DNA from: Branchiostoma floridae
Taxonomy: Eukaryota; Chordata; Leptocardii; Amphioxiformes; Branchiostomatidae
Direction: 5' to 3'
DNA length: 38,031 nucleotides
NCBI RefSeq assembly: GCF_000003815.2
Contig: NC_049985.1
Location: 18,878,863-18,916,893, forward strand
The position numbers were made by a program, and so were the translations under genes. Numbering within the stretch: position 1 is the first letter of the stretch; each line of letters starts with the position of its first letter. Positions 29,651-38,031 of this stretch are shown here, piece after piece. Under the pieces are notes generated by a model. It was not told the origin of the DNA and did no database searches. It was given only the letters and a program-made list of their open reading frames with translations.

Positions 29651-32600
29651 AGGATAAGATCTCATTTTGTGTGTTATGATGTTTTATGTCTTACCACCGT
29701 CTTGTGTAGCTGGTGTCCTTACGATTATCTAATAACAAGCCTCCCGTTTGCGCGGCAACCAGACTAACCTAACCTCGTCATGGGCAAATTCCCATTAGAT
29801 AAACAAAGACACCTGTCTATATGCCACTCAAACGTGAGGAGCCTGTCTGCCAACGATTTCATTAAACTTCATGAGCTTGAAACGATTGCTCTTGAGGATG
29901 ATTTTGATGTTATTGCTTTGTCTGAAACCTGGTGCGATTCCACAATACCCGATTCGGACATTTCACTTGCCTCATACCAGTCCCCGATGCGACGTGACCG
30001 AAATCGGCATGGTGGTGGAGTCGCACTTTATGTCAGGAACTCAATACCTTCTAAAAGAAGGAGTGATTTAGAATGCGATCTTTTTGAAACAATTTGGTGT
30101 GAAATTGAGGCCAACAATTGGCAAGTATTTATCTGTGTCTGCTACAGACCTCCTGGTCAAAGTGCGCAAGAACGCACAGCATTCATAGATCACCTGCAGA
30201 ATTCAGCAGACGTCATTATGACTGACCCAGGTGGTAAAACTGCAGTAGTTATTGTTGGGGATTTTAACAATACTTCAGATAATTCCTCAGTCGACATCGA
30301 CAGGTTTGTTGCTGATAATAACTTTGTACAGCTAATTCGAGAGCCCACTCGAATTACTGAGCGGACGACAACGTTGATTGACCTAATTATCACCGATTCT
30401 CCCAGTCTTTTCACCGAGTGTGGTACACATGCACCTCTATCCAACTGCGATCACTCTCTTATATATGGAAAAATGTCTCTCAGGATCCCACCTGTTAAAA
30501 CATTCAAAAGAACCGTCTACGATTTTGGAAAGGCGGATTACGAGGGACTGAACTTCAAAATTCTGACTATCGATTGGAATGCCATGTTTTCGGCGAACCT
30601 TCCTGATATTGATGCCACAACTGAGTCATTTATGGCGACCCTCTCTAGCGCTATCAGAATGTTTGTGCCTAGTAAAGTGATCACTGTTCGCCCGAGGGAT
30701 CAGCCGTGGATGACCTGTGAAATTAGGCATATGCTGAGAAAAAAAGAAGCGACTTTACTTGAAATACAAAAGGACAAATAGTCCAGATTTGTTTCAGACT
30801 TTCAAACATATACGCAACGCGTGTACAAGCCTCATTAGGAAAGCTAAATTGAACCATCGTCTCAGCCTGTGTCTCGATCTCGCTAACCCTGCTACAAATC
30901 CTAAAAAGTGGTGGTCAGTTTCCAAAGAAATGTTCTTGGGTAAGCTGGATCGAGCAATACCATCCCTGATTGACAATGGACGTGTTGTATCAGATGACAA
31001 GGCCAAGGCTGAGGCTTTTAATCAATACTTTGCGTCACAAACGCACCTAAACACAGCTGGAGCCACCCTTCCGCAATTTACACCTAGAACTGAATCTACT
31101 AAGAACTGCATTAATTGTTCTCCCCTTGATGTCTATACAATTTTGTGCAATCTCGACGTTGGTAAGGCCACTGGACCCGATGGCATCGGCAACAGACTTC
31201 TCAAACACATTGCCCCATCCCTTGCTGCGCCACTTTCCAATTTGTTTAATAGGTCAGTTCAAGGCGGCTGCTTCCCGGGAATTTGGAAGCGCTCAAATGT
31301 AATTCCCGTCCATAAAAATGGTGACAAACAGACAAAGACAAATTATAGGCCTATATCTCTGCTGTGTTGTATATCAAAAGTCTTTGAGAGAATTGTATAT
31401 ATCCCCTTGTCATCCTACTTGTACGAAAACAAACTGCTCACCGATCGAAACTCAGGTTTCTCTCCGGGAGACTCGACAGTTAACTCACTGTTATATCTAA
31501 CACATAATATGCATCAAGCACTTGATCAAGGACTTGATGTACGTACTGTTTTTTTAGACATATCTTGAGCATTTGATAAAGTTTGGCATTTGGGGCTTAT
31601 TTTCAAATTAAAACAATTAGGAATAACTGGTCCCCTCCTTGCCTGGATTGAGTCATATTTAAATGATCGTGAGCAGCGTGTTGTACTCAACGGAGCCTGT
31701 TCCGAATGGTTACCCATTGGTGCTGGTGTCCCACAGGGCTCTATTTTGGGCCCACTTCTTTTCCTTGTTTTCATCAATGATTTGGTGGACAACTTAGAAA
31801 CGGATGGCCGCTTATTTGCAGATGATACCTCACTAACTGAGATTGTTAGAGACCCTATTACCTCAGCTGTAAGGCTAAATCACGATCTTAGACTAGTTCA
31901 TAACTGGTCACGTCAGTGGCTCGTTACATTCAACCCTCTTAAAACTCAACTAATAACTTTTACAACCAAGCGAACTAAAGTTGTACATCCACCACTGTAT
32001 TTTATGGGTATTCGGTTGACTGAGGTATCCTCTCATAAACACCTCGGCCTACATCTTACGCCAAAATTATCATGGTCATTACATGTTTCAATTATTACAA
32101 CTAATGCAATGAAACGAACAAATTTACTAAAGAGAATTTCAAGATTTGCTCCAAGGCAAACACTCGAAATTCTTTACAAAACTATGATACGACCACTATT
32201 AGAGTACGCCGATGTTGTATGGGATGAATTGTCGGTTAAAGATTGCAACCTAATTGAATCTGTCCAGCTCACTGCAGCTCGAATTTGCACAGGTGCAATG
32301 AGAGGAACAAGTAACGACAGTATCTTGTCAGAAGTTGGGTGGGAAACTACTGCCAGCAGACACCAAAAGCACAAACTTATTCATTTTTACAAAATGGTTA
32401 ACGGTTTAACACCTGAATATCTTTGTGAAATTATTCCACCCCAGATCTGTGACCGCACTACATACAGCCTTCGTGCTAATCAAAATTATATCCAAATTCC
32501 TTCTAGAACTGAGAAGTACAGGAGATCATTCTTACCTTCCTCTGTTCTTTCATGGAATAAACTACCGCTCACTACCAGAGTATCTCCCTCTGTTTCTAGC

Positions 32601-33370
32601 TTCAAAAATGAGTTGGAGTCTTTTTTCTATAGACCTCCTACCCACCTTCACTTCTCGCATGGTCCCAGATTCCCAGCAATCCATCTCACTAGACTTAGAC
32701 TTAACTTCGGTCACTTGAATTTCCACCTGTTCCAACATAAATGTGTAAGTAGTCCTATGTGTAAATGTGGCCACCCTAACGAATCAACTATACATTATTT
32801 TCTACACTGTCCTCTATACAATGATGCAAGACTTGATATGTTGTCACCTTTAACCACTATGTTCATGCAGGGTATCTTACCATTTGACCCAAGACACACC
32901 ACTGAAAATATTTTATGTTCAACCTTACTCAGGGGAAACCCAGTACTATCTACCATTCAGAACTGTCATTTATTTGATGTTTTATTTAAGTTCATCAAAC
33001 AGACAGATCGTTTTAGCTGAACCTTATTTGATTATTTCTAAGTTTGTTTATCAGCCATATGTCACTCTGTTGTTTGATTCCTTGTTTATTTTCATGTAGT
33101 TATGTCTTGTGTTCAATAGACAGGTTGTTTAAGTTGATTTATAACCTTATTTGAATACTTCTAAGTTTGTATGCCAGCTACACGTCACTTTGTTATTTGA
33201 TCCCTTGTTGTTTTATTTCATGTCGTTATCATTATCTCTTGCCTTTGTTATTTAGCGTTTTGTAGTCCTGTATGTGTGTCTTTATTTTGTTTATGTACAT
33301 GAGGAGAAGACCTCGATAAGCAGGGTCTGCTTTCCGTCTCATCCTCTTTAAAGAAATGTGAATAAAAAAA
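29651..33370 (+). mobile_element. Nearly full-length non-LTR retrotransposon (CR1/jockey-group-like) with 13-bp target duplication
   Basis: AATGGTTGTATTT occurs at 29638-29650 and again at 33371-33383, directly after the A-rich tail (GAATAAAAAAA). Between them lie a 129-bp leader, one long coding region (29780-33020) and a 350-bp 3' UTR. The duplication and tail show insertion by target-primed reverse transcription. No ORF1 is present, so the copy is either 5'-truncated just before ORF2 or a single-ORF type. Confidence 0.88.
29780..33020 (+). pseudogene. LINE ORF2: AP endonuclease, reverse transcriptase, C-terminal zinc motif (one frameshift, one stop)
   Basis: The endonuclease part (29780-30781) has ICHSNVRSL, ALSETWCD, RHGGGVALYVR, CYRPP, VGDFN and a C-terminal SNCDHSLI, matching EEP-type endonucleases. 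The frame shifts by one base near 30780. The RT part follows from there to 33020 with GKATGPDGI, NYRPISLLCC, FLDIS-stop-AFDKVWH, GVPQGSILGPLLF and the catalytic LFADDTSL. A TGA at 31567-31569 replaces a residue in the conserved DIS-x-AFDKV motif. The C-terminus has CKCGHPN...HYFLHC, a zinc-knuckle-like motif seen after RT in such elements. Only these two lesions are seen in over 1,000 codons, so the copy is young but inactive. Confidence 0.88.
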
Positions 33371-33383
33371 AATGGTTGTATTT

Positions 33384-34489
33384 CCTGGCACTTACCTACA
33401 GATTTCCAAAAGGACGTCGATTGGAAAGTAAATAAATAATGTAGAATTTCGTAAATATAGATACAGGACATAGTTTTGCCCCAAAGTTTGAGTAACGTAC
33501 CTTATTCATTTGTCAAGCCCAGGACTTATTGATCACCCCTCGTACGTGTCTGATAGACCAAACCCTGTCTTGTGGGAGGGGTGTTGGTGACCTCAGGTAT
33601 CATTTGTTTCAAGTCACTGACTGTTGAATTGCCCGCCCTCCCTGTGGTCTAGGCATGCTTGAAGCGATGTCCTAAAATAAAACGATCTACCTTGAAGTTC
33701 GTGATAACCTGGTAACGTGCCATATCATGCCTCATGGCCCTGTTCGGACTCTGGCGGGACAGCGCGTGATTTTCTCCCAACCTACACGCTGTGGTGGGTC
33801 TTCTTCGTTCGGTCCTCCTACCGCCGTTGCAAACCAGGTAAACAACACAAACAGGTAGTTCTTATCAGGTCAAAAGGTTGCAACCGTCGCCAACAGAATG
33901 AAGGGCGTGAACATATTCGACCTCCATAGTGGACTGATCCATTAGGACAGGGGGTGAAATCCTGGCATCATGACAATCATCTGGCTGTAGCTCGTTAAAA
34001 TGCCGGAGTTAAACTCGCTCCTTTTTAACCAAAACAAACCTGACAAATCCAGCTTTGCGGTGGGGGTAAAGATTTGAGGTTTTAAATGTAGGTAAATGTG
34101 TTTTTAAGTGATTGTTTTGCATGGCTTAACCATGTATGGAATGGTAAATTCGATTTAGAAGCCCCTCCCCTGAAAGTGTTAGTGGGGGTATGGGGTGTAG
34201 CAGTGCACTCACGCCCCCTAGCGTTACGTGTAAGACCACAGTGCTCACAGGTGAAATTTTACCATCAATTATTTCGTAACATATTCCACAACATGTGTCC
34301 GAGTTTGACGGAACGGGGAAAACAGGCGACAACGTGAATGACTAAAAAGCAAGGAATTTACTTTAGGTTAGAAAGAAAACGTGGACTGTGACGCAGCTGA
34401 TAGAGTTCTTAGATTCTGAGTTTGAAAGGGTTACTTCCGAAAGAAACCATTTTCTTGTGGGAAGAGTAGTCATTGGCAGACAGGCAGGT

Positions 34490-34525
<36 letters not shown>

Positions 34526-35216
34526 AGCGCGAAAGATGAATACAGTTGGGACAAAAGCAACAAATTTTGTCCTCAAACGTATATTCTGTCTAACCTATTT
34601 TTACCTCTGAGTTACAAAAGTCGATTTTGCATCCGCACTTACCAAGCTCGACCTTCCTGCTAGTTTTCCTTCTTCAAAAGCATTCCGGATTGAAGTATAA
34701 AGATAGCCCTCACCATGTGAGTGGACATTATGGTGAGCACAAGACGTAATTAAGTGGGTAACAGGTATATATTCAATATTTGTTCTATAAGCTACGCCAG
34801 CACGTTATGTTTAGGTAGCATTGCTCTGTAATGCGTTTCTCCATCTATCGGTAGGTGAACAAGATAACACTATAACACTATGCTGGATTTATATATATAA
34901 TTATATAAAATTCCTGTCTCATGGTTACACATACAAACATTCCGTTACACTTACAAACAAAGAAAGCACAGACTCGAATTAAACCACAACCATTTAAGCT
35001 TTATTAGAGTAAGCAAAGAAACATAGAACAAAATATTCAGCTTCCTTATAAAATCGCCAGTCTCAATAACAGACAGCAGATATAGCAGTGTTCGTAACTG
35101 CCTGAGTGTGAAAAGACTTGATAGTAATAATGGTTTTCATTGTTTTGCTTCTGGAGATGGGAATATATTTAACGTAATTCAACAGCAATGCAACAGCTTT
35201 TAGTTGTCTTCCTTAT
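33384..35216. other. No supported gene
   Basis: Open frames here (for example 33717-33929) are short, lack family signatures and have no paralogues. Contents seen: a (GA)n microsatellite at about 34494-34521 and unremarkable AT-rich sequence. Confidence 0.5.
34494..34521 (+). repeat. (GA)n microsatellite
   Basis: About 14 uninterrupted GA units, preceded by imperfect GCAGACAGGCAG repeats. Confidence 0.9.
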
Positions 35217-35429
35217 ACACTGTGGTAACGGTAAATATCATGTTAATACCCCCCTCACATGTAGCGAAAATCGATCGGACGACGAGACTGCGAGCTCTAA
35301 ATTACGAGGAGGCATGACCAGACGGGAAGGGTTATGCCTCCTCGTAATTTAGAGCTCGCAGAGTCGCCCGATCGATTTTCGCTACATGTGAGGGGGGTAT
35401 TAACATGATAGTTACCGTTACCACAGTGT
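35217..35429. mobile_element. Near-perfect 213-bp palindrome (hairpin element)
   Basis: The left arm 35217-35319 (starting ACACTGTGGTAACGG) and right arm 35333-35429 are inverted copies differing at only a few positions, including a 3-4-bp indel near GACGAGACTG/GACTCTG. A loop of about 13 bp (around AGACGGGAAGGG) separates them. There is no coding sequence. The inner arm recurs for 30 bp at 25333-25362. It is probably a foldback MITE; the high arm identity implies recent origin or arm-to-arm correction. Confidence 0.85.
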
Positions 35430-35479
35430 GTTCTTCCAAATTAGGTCATTAATGCATCAACCCTATGGCGGATAAGGTA

Positions 35480-36294
35480 CGCAACTTGAAGTTGTGCACA
35501 AGGCCAAGGTCCTTGGTGTAATATTACAAGCAAACTTGAAGTGGACTGCACATGTGGTAATGATAGTGGGCAAAGCTAACCGCCGTCATGCTAACATGAT
35601 TAGGTGTTTGAAGAAACACGGTTTGAGCACTAGCGACTTAGCACTTGTGTACATAGGGTTTGTCCGCCCCACGCTTTAATACGCCTGCCAGGTTTGGCAT
35701 CCTGGGCTTACAGCAGAACAGTCACGTATGATAGAGCGTGTCCAGGTCTGAGCTTGTAAGACCATTCTTGGTCGCTCATACAGTTCCTACAGTTCAGCGC
35801 TACAGACGTGTGATCTAGAACCTCTGCATGTAAGACGTAAAGTTCTCTGTCTGAAGTTTGCCAGATCACTTGTTCTTTCTGAGCTTTTCAGTGACTGGCT
35901 ACCACCACGGCGCTCTTAGGCACATGGTCGGGTCCTCAGGAATGCTGACAACCTTAGCCAGTTTAACTGCCGAACATCACGGTTTAGGAACACCACGCTA
36001 CCATATTGCGTCGATCTGTTAAACTCACATTAGACCTTGAAGTGTCACATTTTAATCTTTCCGAATGAGATCGATTTTATCATTGATATATATGTATACT
36101 TGTGGGTGTGTAGATCCATATTTTTAAATTGTTAAGTGAAAATTGTGATGATTACAATTAGGCAGAACATGCCATTGCTAAGCGCCAGCCTCTTTTGAAC
36201 TTTGTATTTGTACGAGGCAATTTAGTCCCGTGACTACCACCTTGTACATGACTTTGTGTGTGTTTGAATGAATAAACCAGTTCTCTCTCTCTCG
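35480..36294 (+). pseudogene. LINE 3' fragment (end of RT ORF and 3' UTR)
   Basis: The frame reads KVLGVILQANLKWTAHVVM, KANRRHANMIRCLKKHG, LVYIGFVRPTL-stop-YACQVWHPGL, QSRMIERVQV-stop-ACKTILG and SDWLPPRRS-stop, the familiar C-terminal part of CR1/jockey-type RTs. At least three stops break it. A 3' end GAATGAATAAACC followed by CTCTCTCTC closes the fragment near 36294. Confidence 0.75.
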
Positions 36295-36842
36295 GATAAT
36301 GAGACAATGACTCATACGTCATTTTGCTTTGTTGTTGGCATACATTTTTTGTATCTCAAGTTCTTCACATCTCTCAGATTCTTCAACATTGACATCAACC
36401 ATCTCATCATAACATGATCTTACAAATCTGCTGACGTCATTGATGTACAGATGAAAGTCATACTTGTGACTAAGGAAAGCAATGCAGTTTCCTCAATATG
36501 AACTGAATCCATCAGTTCCAAGTGGTGTTCCTTACAAGTGTTAACTCTGAGACCAAAGTATATGCTTTCCCTTTGCCATTTACATGGAATAGTTGTTACC
36601 TTTGTGTTAGACTTTCAACTGTATAGACTGGGGTCAAACCTTCACTTTCGTTTTCCGTTTCCTGTAGTAAATATAATACAAACTTGCAAAAAATGATAAA
36701 GATAAAGAACCTCTATGCGTAGATGGTGCCACATGTATTTGACTGCTGTGGTGGACTAACAGCCTGGTTTCTAAGATAGACGTGCCATCGGTCTCAAAAT
36801 GAGGTGGTTGTATCAACATCATCGGCAATGAAAAGCAATAGC
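36295..36842. other. No recognised feature
   Basis: Between the LINE 3' fragment and the tandem duplication. Short frames only, no motif or repeat that I recognise. Confidence 0.45.
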
Positions 36843-37220
36843 TAGTGGCACAGCGTCTACTTCTATAACAGAATCACAGTTTCTTAAGACTTAATTCCTT
36901 CAAAACATTTCAGAAAGCTCACAATCTGAATGTTGATCTTGGTAACTTGGTAAGATATCTGTCTTCAGAAGGACATTGTGTGCCTCTATCTAAATAAATG
37001 GTAATAAAAAGTAATAAATTGTGCAAAGTGAAATGGCACAGCGTCTACTTCTATGACAAAGTCACCATTCCTTAATGGTTGTCTTTCATAATTTCATAAA
37101 AACTCAAAACCTGATCTTTTCCCATCTCTCCCATCTTTACCAACTAAATGTGGTATGAAATATGCCATCAAAAGGACATTGTGTGCCTGAATCTAAATAA
37201 ATGGTAATAGAAATTCCCGG
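36843..37220. repeat. Two-unit tandem duplication (about 180 bp)
   Basis: GTGGCACAGCGTCTACTTCT / ATGGCACAGCGTCTACTTCT start the units at about 36845 and 37023. Both end with AGGACATTGTGTGCCT and ATCTAAATAAATGGTAAT. The middle parts are diverged. Function unknown. Confidence 0.7.
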
Positions 37221-38031
37221 GCCAAGAAAGTAACAATAGTAGAGTTTATGGGCATTTTTAATGTAAAGATGGGCTATACCTAAACACGCTAGGGCCAATT
37301 TTCCACTAGATGGCGATCATTGAGCGACTGTACAGCGACCAAAATTGGACCATGGATTTGTGCGAAATTTGATTTCATTATCGGAATATGATCCAAGATG
37401 CAACAGCATTTTCCTGATTAAATCTCGCTTATAGCAGCCCGCCCAACATATGGCCGGTCACCCTTTTTTAATAGGGGCTAGTTACAGCCCCAGACAGCAG
37501 TCTGTACTATGAAAAGCATGATGAGACAGAACACCCACACAAAAAACAAAAAAAAACGTAAAAAAAAGATCGTTCAGTTGTCACAGTGCCTTTTCGCATT
37601 CCAGTGGAATGGGAGTGTTAGAAAGAGATCTATTTTTGCCATTCAATTAAGAACTTTCCCACGTAATGTGAATTGTGTCATCTTAGGTTGACGAATTTAT
37701 CAGTTGCGACAATGGGAATTTAGAGGAGGTTTTGAAGAAACATAAGGGAAGGGCTAGAATTTATAGTCATCTTGTAAGATGCCTAATCAAGACTTACTAT
37801 TGGATACTGTATTCACCATCGAATTGTGTTGTCCATATGTTAGTTGCTATTCATGCTGTGCATTTATAGTTTAGTAAAAACTGTGCTGTGAACATTAGTG
37901 AACATACAGTATTAATATAATATAATGGTATCTTCAGTGGTTGCACTTTTAATCCCAATTGCCAATACATGCATCACAGCACTGCGTATTGTTGTAATGT
38001 TAGTATTAGTATCTCCATTACCCATATACAT
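37221..38031. other. No supported gene
   Basis: AT-rich sequence. The short frames (for example 37509-37691, rich in Lys) show no family signature. The phrase TTTTCCACTAGA-TGCGATC near 37300 resembles one at about 19490 and may be a small repeat fragment. Confidence 0.5.

Noticed and set aside
33717-33929. Plus-strand frame of 70 codons with a possible donor (CCAG|GTAAAC)
   Set aside because: No domain, no partner exon and no start context worth supporting.

Overview
The window is intron-rich eukaryotic nuclear DNA from an invertebrate deuterostome. Amphioxus (Branchiostoma) is the best guess, inferred from three things: a multi-domain EGF/sushi/farnesoic-acid-methyltransferase-like (FAMeT) receptor-type protein, an LRR-Ig gene fragment, and a heavy load of LINEs and small DNA transposons. 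No bacterial features, rRNA genes, intact tRNA genes or CRISPR arrays were seen. A run of 869 N at 14043-14911 is an assembly gap.

The main gene is on the minus strand and fills positions 20503 to 1461, running off the window start. By hand I joined 18 exons (2,964 bp, 988 codons) using splice sites and reading phase. N to C they encode a signal peptide, FAMeT-like domain 1 (two exons), sushi 1, the assembly gap, EGF 1, FAMeT-like domain 2 (two exons), sushi 2, EGF 2, sushi 3, EGFs 3, 4 and 5, a Ser/Thr-rich stalk (two exons), and a helical region that may be the start of a GAIN-like domain. Every internal exon from FAMeT 1 to the first stalk exon is phase 1-1, as in exon-shuffled extracellular proteins. 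The FAMeT-FAMeT-sushi cassette occurs twice and the copies share intron sequence, so it arose by local duplication. Two decayed EGF exons sit in introns beside intact ones.

The introns are full of mobile DNA. They hold a PIF/Harbinger-like MITE (294-1151) that contains a hAT MITE (541-980), three copies of a TTAA-flanked element (4899-6833, about 7557-8421, from 23038), another Harbinger-like MITE (10062-10576) next to a paralogous empty site, a foldback element (about 19190-19497) and several tandem repeats. Upstream of the start codon, 20690-22720 is a diverged tandem duplication.

From 22.7 kb to the end I see only mobile elements and gene relics. These are a hAT MITE with an 8-bp target duplication (23739-24266), a decayed minus-strand LINE (about 24370-26760), a broken LRR-Ig fragment (about 26935-27230, plus strand), a 5' LINE fragment (28692-29456), a nearly full-length LINE with a 13-bp target duplication (29651-33370; one frameshift and one stop), a near-perfect 213-bp palindrome (35217-35429) and a LINE 3' fragment (about 35480-36294). 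I could not support any host gene in 33.4-35.2 kb or 36.3-38.0 kb.
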